A stretch of DNA of 64,000 bases from positions 1-64,000 of the forward strand of contig NZ_AUIS01000006.1 of NCBI RefSeq assembly GCF_000423825.1, read 5' to 3'. The stretch's first letter is position 1, and each line of letters starts with the position of its first letter. The position numbers and the translations under genes are program-made. The notes under the pieces are model-generated. The model saw only the letters and a program-made list of their open reading frames with translations. It was not told the origin of the DNA and did not search any database. Shown piece by piece: positions 9,303-18,181 of this stretch. Origin of the DNA: Thermithiobacillus tepidarius DSM 3134. Lineage in GTDB: Bacteria; Pseudomonadota; Gammaproteobacteria; Acidithiobacillales; Thermithiobacillaceae.

Positions 9303-10259
9303 GTGCAAGCACGCAACGACATCGCATTCGGCCTGCTCTGCGGGCTCGTCGAGGAATCCGAGGGAAGCCTCCATCCGGATGCCGCCCGGTATTCCGGACA
9401 AATGGATGCCTATCGGCATCTCCTCGACCTCGGCGCCCTCGGGGCGGGTGATGGTGTCGGATCGAGCATCCTCTGTCCCTGGTGCGGAATGGGCGATCTG
9501 GAGGGGATTCGCTTCGAGCAAGGAGGCCGCCAGGGGTACTGCACGGACTGCGGCTGGGTGGATCTGGCCAGTGATCAAGTGACACGGCTCAGGGTGGACA
9601 TCACGCGCATCGTCCGCTGGCTCGCCTCGGCCCTGGGCCTTGCGGGACGGTATCAACATGAAGAGCTGGTTCCGACAGCGCTGTGGCGCCTGGGCGAGAT
9701 CGAACATCGGCGAAAGCGGCGCATTATCTTCTTCGGTCGAAGGCTGAACGACCCGGCCTTGACGCCCATCATCGAACATCGACTGCGCAATGCCTGCGCA
9801 CCGGGTTGCGGCGTCCTCATCACCACTACACCCGACGTCGCCCAAGCGATCCAGGCCGCCGGCCATCTCGTCGTTGCGCTGCGTGCCGTGGCGCATCTCC
9901 GCAAGGCCGGCTTCGTCATCGAGAATCTCGACGCATACCTCGACGGCTCCGCCGGGATCGGCGAACGGGATTCGGAAACCTCCCTGCGGCTCATGCACTC
10001 CGGCCGCATCGCACTGATCGACGGAGAGCGGCACGCACTGTCGCCCCAGGTCTACGGCTTTCTTTCGGTACTCGCGCAGGGCGGCGGCGATCCCGTCCAT
10101 AAACGCACCATCGCCGACGCCTTGGAAATCGATGTCGACAAGTGCAAGGGCGCGGACATCTGCAAGCGGCACAAGGCCGTCTACCGCACCTTCGTCGCCC
10201 ACGACAACGACGGTCACTATTGGCTGAAACCCGAATTCGTCAACGACCAAAGGAGGTGA
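9303..10259 (+). CDS. Zinc-ribbon and winged-helix protein
   Basis: 318 aa, GTG start. A zinc ribbon is clear: CPWC (58, 61) and CTDC (80, 83). The middle has an alpha/beta region with RRIIFFGRRLND and GVLITTTPDVAQAIQAAGH. The last 90 residues look like an OmpR-type winged helix (GRIALIDGERHALSPQVYGFL, then KRTIADALEIDVD and a wing ending in GHYWLKPEF). A DNA-binding role is likely. The pair with the preceding gene is not one I can match to a named system. The stop overlaps an in-frame ATG (TGATG) with an AGGAGG just before it. Confidence 0.5.
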   Translation: MQARNDIAFGLLCGLVEESEGSLHPDAARYSGQMDAYRHLLDLGALGAGDGVGSSILCPWCGMGDLEGIRFEQGGRQGYCTDCGWVDLASDQVTRLRVDITRIVRWLASALGLAGRYQHEELVPTALWRLGEIEHRRKRRIIFFGRRLNDPALTPIIEHRLRNACAPGCGVLITTTPDVAQAIQAAGHLVVALRAVAHLRKAGFVIENLDAYLDGSAGIGERDSETSLRLMHSGRIALIDGERHALSPQVYGFLSVLAQGGGDPVHKRTIADALEIDVDKCKGADICKRHKAVYRTFVAHDNDGHYWLKPEFVNDQRR

Positions 10260-10324
10260 TGCACCCAACGAAGCGCAATCCTTTCATCCGGCAGTTCAAC
10301 TTCGATCTCGATGAGGTGAATGAC

Positions 10325-10549
10325 ATGAGTGGTAAGAACCAGTGGGTCGTCCGCAACGGCGACAAGTGGGGTGTCCGGGGGGAAGGCAACGACCGCCTGA
10401 CATCCGTACACGATACGCAACAGGAAGCCTTCGAGCGCGCACGCGACATCGCGCGCAACCAGGGCAGCGAGGTGCTCATCCAGGGCGAGGACGGGAAGAT
10501 CCGCGAGCGCAACAGCTACGGCAAAGATCCGTTCCCGCCTCCCGGCTGA
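10325..10549 (+). CDS. DUF2188 family small protein
   Basis: 74 aa. The sequence WVVRNGDKWGVRGEGNDRLTSVHDT, ARDIARNQGSEVLIQGEDGKI and ERNSYGKDPFPP is a textbook DUF2188 domain, a short beta-rich fold of unknown function often found in phages and soil bacteria. An in-frame ATG at 10259 would add 22 residues, but its Shine-Dalgarno is only two bases away, and family members begin at the MSGKNQWVV position. The gene ends just before a strong terminator. Confidence 0.75.
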   Translation: MSGKNQWVVRNGDKWGVRGEGNDRLTSVHDTQQEAFERARDIARNQGSEVLIQGEDGKIRERNSYGKDPFPPPG

Positions 10550-10576
10550 CCACCCCGCATTTCCACCCCCGATAAG

Positions 10577-10611
10577 GGCCCGGAGCCAACCACTCCGGGC
10601 CTTTTTCTTTT
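10577..10611 (+). terminator. Rho-independent terminator
   Basis: A perfect 9-bp stem, GGCCCGGAG with CTCCGGGCC, a 7-base loop and a T-rich tail (10602-10611). It closes the 8071-10549 operon and separates it from the phage replication genes. Confidence 0.85.
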
Positions 10612-10738
10612 CCGGCTCTGCGAAGGGCCGATTTGCACGATTTGCCCGCCCGTCCTGCCCGCTTTGCCCGCCGGTTTGCCCACCCCCTGAAACCCAGAAT
10701 GACCTCACGTTTCCGCAACAACCCGTAAGGAGCGAACC

Positions 10739-10951
10739 GTGAGTATCAAACACCTCAACCAACGCCAACTGGCCGACCGTTGGGGCGTCAGCGAAGCCAC
10801 CTTGGAACGCTGGCGCTCCGAAGGAATCGGGCCGGTCTTTCTCAAGATCCAGGGGCGCGTGCTCTACCGCGTCGAGGACGTCGAGTCCTACGAGGCGGAG
10901 TGCCTGCGCAAGAGCACCTCCGAGCGCGTCGGCGCGGGAGGTGTGGCATGA
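10739..10951 (+). CDS. AlpA/excisionase-like HTH protein, copy 1
   Basis: 70 aa, GTG start with AAGGAG upstream. Helix-turn-helix of the MerR-AlpA type: LNQRQLADRWGVSEATLERWR, then SEGIGPVFLKIQGRVLYRVEDVESYEAE, the wing. A close paralogue of the same length is at 63342-63554. Such proteins act as phage or island regulators or excisionase-like factors. The stop overlaps the next ATG. The 128 bases upstream hold several TTTGCCCG-type repeats (10631-10680) that could be binding sites. Confidence 0.75.
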   Translation: MSIKHLNQRQLADRWGVSEATLERWRSEGIGPVFLKIQGRVLYRVEDVESYEAECLRKSTSERVGAGGVA

Positions 10952-11418
10952 GCCGCCTCACCCCCGACCAGGTTCTCGCCACGCCGGCCGGCGAGCTCGC
11001 CGCGCTGCAAAGCGATGCGCTGTTCCAGCTCAAGAACGACGCCGCCGATCTGCTCTCTGCCGCCAAGGCCATCGTCGAGCACCTCGAACGCGCGCTGGAG
11101 CTGAAGTACGCCGACCGCGCCCACGCCCTGCGCCTGGCCGCCGGCAAGGATACCGGTGTCGTGCATTTCGACGACGGCCGCGTGCGCGTCACCGCCGACC
11201 TTCCCAAGCGGGTCGAGTGGGATCAGAAGCGGCTCGCCGAGATCGTGCGCCGCATCGCCGAGGGCGGAGAGGACCCCGCCGAGTACGTCGAGACCGCCTA
11301 CCGCGTCTCCGAGACCAAGTTCAACGCCTGGCCGGAGTCGCTGAAGAGCGCCTTCGCCCCCGCCCGCACCCTCAAGACCGGCAAGCCCGGATTCCGTCTC
11401 GCCCTGTTGGAGGAGTGA
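10948..11418 (+). CDS. Phage early protein, unknown function
   Basis: 156 aa, ATGA overlap with the HTH gene. The N-terminal half is a long amphipathic helix region (LKNDAADLLSAAKAIVEHLERALELKYADRAHALRLAA), followed by a beta segment with VVHFDDGRVRVTADLPKRVEWD. The layout resembles small phage proteins that accompany a recombination ATPase. Not assigned to a family. Confidence 0.6.
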   Translation: MSRLTPDQVLATPAGELAALQSDALFQLKNDAADLLSAAKAIVEHLERALELKYADRAHALRLAAGKDTGVVHFDDGRVRVTADLPKRVEWDQKRLAEIVRRIAEGGEDPAEYVETAYRVSETKFNAWPESLKSAFAPARTLKTGKPGFRLALLEE

Positions 11419-11423
11419 CCGTC

Positions 11424-11705
11424 ATGTTCAAGAACCGCACTTTGCTCGACAAGCTGAAAAAGCAGCACCCCTATCTGCTGGAGTCCCTGCCGGAACGGAT
11501 CGGGACGAATGGCGCCGACGTGGCCATCGAAGAAGCCACCCTGGACCAGATCGCCTTCGCCGTCATCGCCCTCGAAAACGAGGTCCGGCCCATCAGCCGC
11601 CGCATGAACGCCTTGCGGGAGCTCTACGACCTCGCCCGCAAACATGGCGCACTGGGCGCGCACCGGATCGGAGACGCCTTCGCCGACAAAGGAGGCCGCT
11701 CATGA
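11424..11705 (+). CDS. Small phage early protein
   Basis: 93 aa, helical, ATG 11424 with a GGAGGAG site upstream; the stop overlaps the ATPase start (ATGA). VAIEEATLDQIAFAVIALENEVRPISRRMNAL is a charged helix. Function unknown. Confidence 0.55.
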   Translation: MFKNRTLLDKLKKQHPYLLESLPERIGTNGADVAIEEATLDQIAFAVIALENEVRPISRRMNALRELYDLARKHGALGAHRIGDAFADKGGRS

Positions 11706-12559
11706 CCCTCCCCATCATCTCCGCCGACCAACGCCTGGCCGAGAAGCGCGGCGTGAAAGGCGTGCTGGTCGGCAAGAGCGGCATCGGCAAGACCTCGCAG
11801 CTCTGGACGCTGGCGCCCGAGGCGACGCTGTTCTTCGACCTCGAGGCGGGCGACCTCGCCGTCGAGGGCTGGGCGGGCGACACCATCCGCCCGCGCACCT
11901 GGCAGGAGTGCCGCGACTTCGCGGTGTTCATCGGCGGTCCGAACCCGGCGCTGCGCGAGGACCAGCCCTTCAGCCAGGCCCACTTCGACGCGGTCTGCGC
12001 GCGCTTCGGCGACCCGACCGTGCTCGACCGCTACGACACCGTGTTCGTCGACTCGATCACCGTCGCCGGGCGTCTGTGCCTGCAGTGGTGCAAGGGCCAG
12101 CCGCAGGCCTACTCCGAGAAGACCGGCAAGCCCGACACCCGCGGCGCTTACGGGCTGATGGGCCAGGAGATGATCGCCTGGCTCACCCACCTGCAGCACA
12201 CGCGCGGCAAGAACGTGTGGTTCGTCGGCATCCTCGACGAGCGTCTCGACGACTTCAATCGCCGCGTCTTCCAGCTGCAGATCGACGGCTCCAAGACCGG
12301 GCTAGAGCTGCCGGGCATCGTCGACGAGGTGGTGACGCTGGCCGAGCTCAAGGCCGACGACGGCAGCGCCTACCGCGCCTTCGTCTGCCACACGCTCAAC
12401 CCCTGGGGCTACCCCGCCAAGGACCGCTCCGGCCGCCTCGACCAGATCGAGGAGCCGCACCTCGGCCGGCTGATGGCCAAGATCGCCGGCCCCGCGCGCC
12501 CCGCACTCGAACGCCTCGACTTCGCGCGCCCCGCGCCTTCCGAACCCGTGCAGCAATAA
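11702..12559 (+). CDS. Sak4-like RecA-fold ATPase (single-strand annealing recombination)
   Basis: 285 aa. Walker A GKSGIGKT (24-31), a Walker B strand ending in YDTVFVDSI (Asp117), and no C-terminal DNA-binding lobe of RecA type, which matches phage ATP-binding proteins of the Sak4 group. These pair with a phage ssDNA-binding protein in annealing recombination, and the next gene is exactly that. A role in phage recombination and replication restart is likely; the family name is from motif memory. Confidence 0.7.
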   Translation: MTLPIISADQRLAEKRGVKGVLVGKSGIGKTSQLWTLAPEATLFFDLEAGDLAVEGWAGDTIRPRTWQECRDFAVFIGGPNPALREDQPFSQAHFDAVCARFGDPTVLDRYDTVFVDSITVAGRLCLQWCKGQPQAYSEKTGKPDTRGAYGLMGQEMIAWLTHLQHTRGKNVWFVGILDERLDDFNRRVFQLQIDGSKTGLELPGIVDEVVTLAELKADDGSAYRAFVCHTLNPWGYPAKDRSGRLDQIEEPHLGRLMAKIAGPARPALERLDFARPAPSEPVQQ

Positions 12560-12571
12560 GGAGCCACGACC

Positions 12572-13174
12572 ATGAGCTATTTCGATTTCAACGATGCCAA
12601 CGAGCAGTCCTCGTTCGACCTGATCCCCAAAGGCACGCTGGTGCGCGTGCGCATGACCATCCGCCCCGGCGGCTTCGACGATGCGAGCCAGGGCTGGACC
12701 GGCGGCTACGCCACCCGCAACGACAACACCGGCTCGGTGTACCTCAACTGCGAATTCGTGGTGATGGAGGGTGAGTACGCCCGCCGCAAGCTGTGGTCGC
12801 TGATCGGTCTCTACAGCCCCAAGGGGCCCGAGTGGGCCAACATGGGCCGCGCGTTCGTCAAGGCGATCCTGAACTCCGCGCGCGGCGTCCATCCGGGCGA
12901 CGCCAGCCCCCAGGCCCAGAACGCGCGGCGCATCGCCGGGTTCGCCGACCTCGACGGCATCGAGTTCCTCGGCAAGGTCGATTGGGAGAAGGATCAGAAC
13001 GGCCAGGACAAGGCCGTCATCAAGCAGGCGATCCAGCCGGATCACAAGGAATACGCCGCGCTGATGGGCAACGCGCGTCCGTCGGCCCCGGCGCCTTCGG
13101 CCACCACGCCCAACGCCTATGCCCAGGCCACGGGTCGCGCTCCGGTCACGGGCCGTCCGAGCTGGGCGCAGTAA
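12572..13174 (+). CDS. Phage ssDNA-binding protein (OB-fold type)
   Basis: 200 aa, good Shine-Dalgarno (AAGGAG). The core has MSYFDFNDANEQSSFDLIP, then beta strands GTLVRVRMTIRPG, VYLNCEFVVMEGEYARRKLW and GIEFLGKVDWEK, and a flexible Ala-Pro tail ending in the acidic-poor RPSWAQ. It pairs with the Sak4-like ATPase. The tail lacks the usual acidic tip of bacterial SSB, so partner binding may differ. Confidence 0.65.
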   Translation: MSYFDFNDANEQSSFDLIPKGTLVRVRMTIRPGGFDDASQGWTGGYATRNDNTGSVYLNCEFVVMEGEYARRKLWSLIGLYSPKGPEWANMGRAFVKAILNSARGVHPGDASPQAQNARRIAGFADLDGIEFLGKVDWEKDQNGQDKAVIKQAIQPDHKEYAALMGNARPSAPAPSATTPNAYAQATGRAPVTGRPSWAQ

Positions 13175-13188
13175 GGGGGACTGCCGGC

Positions 13189-14865
13189 ATGATGCTTCGT
13201 CCCCGTCAGGCCCTGCTGGTGGAGCGCTCGCTCACGGCGCTGCACCAGCACGGCAACACCCTGGCCATCGGCCCGACCGGTTCGGGCAAGACCATCATGC
13301 TGTCGGCGGTGGCCGGCGGCGTGTTGGAGCAGCCCGACGCGAAGTCCTGCATCCTCGCGCACCGCGACGAGCTCACCGCCCAGAACCGGGAGAAGTTCTG
13401 CCGGGTCAATCCGGGCGTCGCGACCTCGGTGTTCGATGCCAAGGAGAAGTCCTGGGCCGGGCGCGCCACCTTCGCGATGGTGCAGACGCTCTCGCGCGAC
13501 GCGCATCTCGACGCGATGCCCACGCTCGATCTGTTGGTGGTCGACGAGGCGCACCATGCCGCCTCGCCGTCCTACCGGCGCGTGATCGATCGCGTGCTGT
13601 CGCGCAACCCACGGGCGCTGATCTTCGGTGCCACGGCCACGCCCGCACGCAGCGACGGCAAGGGGCTGCGCGAGGTGTTCAGCAACGTGGCCGACCAGAT
13701 CACTCTGGGCGAGCTCATCGCCTCGGGCCATCTGGTGCCGCCGCGCACCTTCGTCATCGATGTCGGCGCGCAATCGGCCCTCGCCCAGGTGCGCCGCACC
13801 GCCACCGACTTCGACATGACCGAGGTGGAGGCGATCCTCAATAAGACGCCCATCACCGATGCGGTGATCCGTCACTGGCGCGAGAAGGCCGGCGAGCGCA
13901 AGACCATCGTGTTCTGCTCCACCGTGGCCCACGCGCAGTGCGTGGCCGACGCCTTCGTCGCCGCCGGCATCCGCGCCGTGCTGATCCACGGCGAGTTGTC
14001 GGACGCCGAACGCAAGGTGCGCCTCGCCGAATACGAGACCGGAGAGGCGCAAGTCGTGGTCAACGTGGCGGTGCTCACCGAAGGCTACGACTACACGCCC
14101 ACCTCCTGCGTGGTGCTGCTGCGCCCCAGCTCCCACAAGTCGACGCTGACCCAGATGATCGGGCGGGGGCTTCGCACCGTCGATCCGGCCGAGCATCCCG
14201 GCGTGGTCAAGACCGATTGCATCGTGCTCGACTTCGGCACCGCGACGCTCATGCACGGCTCGCTGGAGCAGGAGGCCAACCTGGACGGCCACCAGCACCA
14301 GGGCGAGGCGCCCACCAAGGAGTGCCCCTCCTGCGAGGCGACGGTGCCGCTCGGCAGCCGCGAGTGCCCACTGTGCGGCTTCGAGTGGACCATTGATCCG
14401 GCCGAGCAGGCGGAGGCGCTGGACGACTTCGTCATGACGGAGATCGACCTGCTCAAGCGCTCCAACTTCCGCTGGTGTGATCTCTTCGGCTGCGACGACG
14501 CCCTGATGGCCACCGGCTTCGGCGCCTGGGGCGGGATCTTCTTCCTCAACGGTCGCTGGCACGCGGTCGGCGGAGGCAAGGATCTGCAGCCTCGTCTGCT
14601 GGCGGTCGGCGATCGCACGGTCTGCATGGCCAAGGCGGATGACTGGTTGAACGAGAACGAGTCCCTCGACACCGCCCACAAGACCCGCCGCTGGCTCAAC
14701 GAGCCGCCCACCGAGAAGCAGCTGCGCTACCTGCCGCAGGCCATGCGTTCCGACTTCGGGCTCACCCGCTACCAGGCCTCGGCGCTGCTCGCCTTCCAGT
14801 TCAACAAGTCGTCCATCCAGCGTCTCGTGCTGGCGGCCAACGACGAGCACCGGAGGGCGGCGTGA
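13189..14865 (+). CDS. DEAD/DEAH-box superfamily 2 helicase
   Basis: 558 aa, ATG 13189 (a second ATG follows at once). Walker A GPTGSGKT (about 28-35), DEAH in VVDEAHHA (119-122), GATATP motif III, and motif VI QMIGRGLRT. A zinc ribbon (CPSC...CPLC, about 379-398) follows the helicase core, and the last 150 residues are unassigned. It resembles phage UvsW-like or RadD-like helicases that remodel forks and D-loops. The stop overlaps the next gene (GTGA). Confidence 0.85.
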   Translation: MMLRPRQALLVERSLTALHQHGNTLAIGPTGSGKTIMLSAVAGGVLEQPDAKSCILAHRDELTAQNREKFCRVNPGVATSVFDAKEKSWAGRATFAMVQTLSRDAHLDAMPTLDLLVVDEAHHAASPSYRRVIDRVLSRNPRALIFGATATPARSDGKGLREVFSNVADQITLGELIASGHLVPPRTFVIDVGAQSALAQVRRTATDFDMTEVEAILNKTPITDAVIRHWREKAGERKTIVFCSTVAHAQCVADAFVAAGIRAVLIHGELSDAERKVRLAEYETGEAQVVVNVAVLTEGYDYTPTSCVVLLRPSSHKSTLTQMIGRGLRTVDPAEHPGVVKTDCIVLDFGTATLMHGSLEQEANLDGHQHQGEAPTKECPSCEATVPLGSRECPLCGFEWTIDPAEQAEALDDFVMTEIDLLKRSNFRWCDLFGCDDALMATGFGAWGGIFFLNGRWHAVGGGKDLQPRLLAVGDRTVCMAKADDWLNENESLDTAHKTRRWLNEPPTEKQLRYLPQAMRSDFGLTRYQASALLAFQFNKSSIQRLVLAANDEHRRAA

Positions 14866-15218
14866 TATGCGCGATCTGCGGACGAGAGGGACGCGGCTTC
14901 TGCTGGCTGTCGCCGAGGAATGGCCCGCGTGCGCCGGACGGAAAGCCTCTGTTCAAGCGCTTCTGCTCGATGCGCTGCCAGGACATCCATCTGCGCAGGC
15001 TGAAGGCGGGAGGCGGCGTCGTGATTGATCCCACCCACAACGAGAAGGCCGCGATGGAGGCCGTGCTGCCCCACCTCGGCGAATACGTCGCCGCCATCGG
15101 GATGGACCGGCCGCTGTCGGCCTACAGCCGCAAGGAGGTCCTGCAACTGGTCGACGTGGTGCTCACCGCCTACTTCGACAACCTGCGTGAGATCACGCCC
15201 GACGACGTGCCGTTCTGA
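14862..15218 (+). CDS. Small zinc-finger phage protein
   Basis: 118 aa, GTG start overlapping the helicase stop. CAIC (Cys3, Cys6) and FCSMRCQDIH (Cys35, Cys39) give a Cys4 zinc site. The C-terminal half is helical (YSRKEVLQLVDVVLTAYFDNLREI). It resembles DUF6511-type phage proteins, from memory. Function unknown. Confidence 0.55.
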   Translation: MICAICGREGRGFCWLSPRNGPRAPDGKPLFKRFCSMRCQDIHLRRLKAGGGVVIDPTHNEKAAMEAVLPHLGEYVAAIGMDRPLSAYSRKEVLQLVDVVLTAYFDNLREITPDDVPF

Positions 15219-15229
15219 GGGGGGTGGCC

Positions 15230-15985
15230 ATGCTCGATTACAACCACCGCCCCAAGTTCCACGAGCGCGTCGGCGCCGTCATCGACGAGGCGCTGGCGCG
15301 TGAACGTGCCTCACAAACGCCGCGCCGTTATCTCGGCGCGTCACGGCTCGGCGTGGCCTGCGAGCGCGCACTGCAGTACGAGTACGCCCAGGCCGCGGTC
15401 GATCCCGGCCGCGAGCTGCCCGGGCGGGTGCTGCGGGTGTTCGAGGTCGGGCATGCCCTGGAGGATCTGGCGATCCGCTGGCTGCGCCTGGCCGGCTTCG
15501 AGCTCTACACGCGCAAGGCCGACGGCGGGCAGTTCGGTTTCTCCGTCGCCGGCGGCCGCATCCAAGGACACGTCGACGGCATTCTCGCCGCCGGCCCCGC
15601 CGACATCGATCTCGCCTGTCCCGCGTTGTGGGAGTGCAAGACGATGAACGACCGGGCGTGGCGCGAGACCGTCAAGCAGGGCGTGGCCCGCGCCAAGCCG
15701 ATCTACGCCGCCCAGATCACCGTCTACCAGGCCTACATGGAGGCGCACGTTCCCGGCATCTCCCGCCATCCGGCGCTGTTCACCGCCATCAACAAGGACA
15801 GCGAGGAGATCTGGTTCGAGCTCGTGCCGTTCGACGGCGGGCTCGCGCAGCGCATGTCGGACCGGGCCGTGCGCGTCATCACCGCCACCGAGGCCGGCGA
15901 GCTGCTGCCCCGTCACGCCACCACGCCGACCCACTTCGAGTGCAAGTCGTGTCCTTGGCAGGACCGCTGCTGGAGACCGGCTTGA
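15230..15985 (+). CDS. PD-(D/E)XK exonuclease with Cas4/AddB-like cysteine pattern
   Basis: 251 aa; ATG 15230 with GAGGGGGG upstream is preferred to GTG 15224. RecB-family nuclease motifs: an N-terminal GACERALQYEY-like segment with Cys (VACERALQYEY), GHALEDLAIRWL, then GHVDGIL (Asp) and LWECKTMND (Glu-x-Lys), and YAAQITVYQAYM (motif III Gln/Tyr). A C-terminal CKSCPWQDRCW together with the early Cys matches the Fe-S clasp of Cas4 and AddB. Probably the phage 5'-3' exonuclease feeding the Sak4-SSB annealing system. Confidence 0.75.
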   Translation: MLDYNHRPKFHERVGAVIDEALARERASQTPRRYLGASRLGVACERALQYEYAQAAVDPGRELPGRVLRVFEVGHALEDLAIRWLRLAGFELYTRKADGGQFGFSVAGGRIQGHVDGILAAGPADIDLACPALWECKTMNDRAWRETVKQGVARAKPIYAAQITVYQAYMEAHVPGISRHPALFTAINKDSEEIWFELVPFDGGLAQRMSDRAVRVITATEAGELLPRHATTPTHFECKSCPWQDRCWRPA

Positions 15986-18171
15986 TGGCGGAAAACATCG
16001 TCTGGCTCGATTTCAATGACGCACCGGATCAGCAGACGCATGCGTCGTCTGATACCGAGGCGCTGCGCAGGGGCCTGCTCGATCGCCTGGAGGCGGTGTT
16101 GCTCTACCTGTTCCCACAGGGCCGCATCCGAGGCGGCAAATTCTTTGTCGGTGACGTCGACGGCAACTGGGGCAAGAGCCTGGTGGTCGAGCTCGAGGGC
16201 GAGCGGCGCGGCCTGTGGAAGGACTTCGCCTCCGACGAAGGCGGCGACGTCATCGATCTATGGGCGCGCTCGCGCGGGCATTCCGCCCGGCACGACTTCC
16301 CCCGCCTCGCGGACGAGATCCGCCGATGGCTCGGCCTCGCACCGCCCATCGGCCGAGCGAAGCCATCAGATGTCCGCAGCGCACCAATCGACGAGCTCGG
16401 CCCCTACACTGCGAAGTGGGACTACCTCACGGCGGACGGTCGGCTCATCGCCTGCGTCTACCGCTACGACCCGCCCACCGGCAAGGAGTACCGCCCCTGG
16501 GACGTGCGCGCCCGCATGTGGCGCGCCCCCGACCCGCGTCCGCTCTACAACCTGCCGGCCGTGGCCGAGGCGCGCGACGTGGTGCTGGTCGAGGGCGAGA
16601 AGGCGGCTTGCGCCCTGATCGGGACGGGCATCACGGCGACCACGGCCATGAACGGCGCGCGGGCGCCGATCGACAAGACCGACTGGACGCCGCTCGCGGG
16701 CAAGCACGTGCTGATCTGGCCGGATCGCGATGCGCCGGGCTGGGACTACGCGGAGAATGCCGCGCGCGCCTGCGTGGCCGCCGGTGCGGCGTCGGTCGCC
16801 ATCCTCGTGCCGCCCACCGACAAGCCCGACAAGTGGGACGCGGCCGATGCCGTGGCCGAGGGCTTCGATTGCGCCGAGTTCATTCGTGATGGCGAGCGCA
16901 GGGTCGTGAAGACCGCCGCCCCCGGGCTCCCGACCTTCACCCTGGGCATGCTGCTGGACGACGACTCGCCGCTGCCGGCGGATCTCGTCGCGCCCCGCGT
17001 GCTCACCCCGGGCGGTCTGCTGGTTTTCGGCGGCGCGCCCAAGGTGGGCAAGAGCGATTTCCTGCTGGCCTGGCTCACGCACATGGCGGCGGGCGCGAGC
17101 TTTCTCGCCATGACGCCGCCGCGCCCGCTGCGAGTGTTCTACCTGCAAGCCGAGGTGCAGTACCACTACCTGCGCGAGCGCGTGAAGGAGATCCGCCTCC
17201 CGCCCAGTCGCCTGGGGGCGGCACGCGCCAACTTCGTCGCCACCCCGCAGCTGCGCCTGGTGCTGGACGACGCCGGGATCAATCAGGTCATCCCCGCCAT
17301 CGCGCAGGCCTTCGGCGGCGAGCCGCCCGACATCATCGCCATCGATCCCATCCGCAACGTCTTCGACGGCGGGGACGCGGGCGGCGAGAACGACAACGCC
17401 GCCATGCTGTTCTTCCTGTCACAGCGGGTGGACCGCCTGCGCGATGCGGTGAACCCGGACGCCGGCGTCGTGCTGGCCCACCACACCAAGAAGCTCGGCA
17501 AGAAGCAGTTCGAGGAGGACCCGTTCCAGGCGCTGGCCGGGGCCGGGAGTCTGCGCGGCTACTACACCACCGGCATGTTGCTGTTCCGCCCGGACGAGAC
17601 GCGCACCACGCGCCAGCTGATCTTCGAGCTGCGCAACGGCGCGGCCATCCCCTCGATGCACGTGGACAAGATCCGGGGCGAGTGGCGGGAGGTGGATGCC
17701 AACGAGCGGTTGGTGATGAAGGACTACGGCGAGCGGCTCGATGCCGAGCGTCGGCGCAAGCGCGACGCCATCCTGCAGATCCTGTTCGACGAGGCGGCCC
17801 AGGGGCGCTGCTACACCGCCAACCAGTTCGCGGAAAGCTTCGAGGGCAAGGCGGGGCTCGGTGGCGAGCGCACCATCCGCGAGCGCCTCTCCGCGCTCTC
17901 GACCCAGGGCTACATCAAGTACTTCCGCAATGCGCAGGACTACGGCCTGCCGCCCGCCCGCACCAAGTTCGGCTACCTGTGCGTCGAGGCGATGGTGCTG
18001 CGCTCGGTCGTCGGCGAGCCCGATCCAGCCACGGGCGAAGTATCGCTGCGCGAACTGCCGGTGCTGCCCACCCACTTCAAATGCCCGCAATCGGGGGCCG
18101 CATTGCCGGTCGAGAACCCCGAGGTGTGGGTTTACCAAGACGACCTGAACGACCCCGAGGAGCCCGCATGA
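15985..18171 (+). CDS. Phage primase-ATPase (TOPRIM-like region plus RepA-like AAA ATPase)
   Basis: 728 aa, ATG overlapping the exonuclease stop. The N-terminal half has a zinc-poor primase-like region with DVVLVEGEKAACAL (about 195-208) and LIWPDRDAPGWDYA, the acid pair of a TOPRIM-like domain. The second half is a RecA-fold ATPase with GGAPKVGKSDFLLAWL (Walker A about 348-355), IIAIDPIRNVFDGGD (Walker B) and VVLAHHTKK. A winged-helix tail (TANQFAESFEGKAGLGGERTI) follows. This is a common fused replication initiator-helicase in temperate phages. Confidence 0.75.
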   Translation: MAENIVWLDFNDAPDQQTHASSDTEALRRGLLDRLEAVLLYLFPQGRIRGGKFFVGDVDGNWGKSLVVELEGERRGLWKDFASDEGGDVIDLWARSRGHSARHDFPRLADEIRRWLGLAPPIGRAKPSDVRSAPIDELGPYTAKWDYLTADGRLIACVYRYDPPTGKEYRPWDVRARMWRAPDPRPLYNLPAVAEARDVVLVEGEKAACALIGTGITATTAMNGARAPIDKTDWTPLAGKHVLIWPDRDAPGWDYAENAARACVAAGAASVAILVPPTDKPDKWDAADAVAEGFDCAEFIRDGERRVVKTAAPGLPTFTLGMLLDDDSPLPADLVAPRVLTPGGLLVFGGAPKVGKSDFLLAWLTHMAAGASFLAMTPPRPLRVFYLQAEVQYHYLRERVKEIRLPPSRLGAARANFVATPQLRLVLDDAGINQVIPAIAQAFGGEPPDIIAIDPIRNVFDGGDAGGENDNAAMLFFLSQRVDRLRDAVNPDAGVVLAHHTKKLGKKQFEEDPFQALAGAGSLRGYYTTGMLLFRPDETRTTRQLIFELRNGAAIPSMHVDKIRGEWREVDANERLVMKDYGERLDAERRRKRDAILQILFDEAAQGRCYTANQFAESFEGKAGLGGERTIRERLSALSTQGYIKYFRNAQDYGLPPARTKFGYLCVEAMVLRSVVGEPDPATGEVSLRELPVLPTHFKCPQSGAALPVENPEVWVYQDDLNDPEEPA

Positions 18172-18181
18172 ACACGCACAG

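Noticed and set aside
15230-15985. Cas4 of a CRISPR system
   Set aside because: Cas4-like cysteines are present, but there is no array or other cas gene; neighbours are phage recombination genes.
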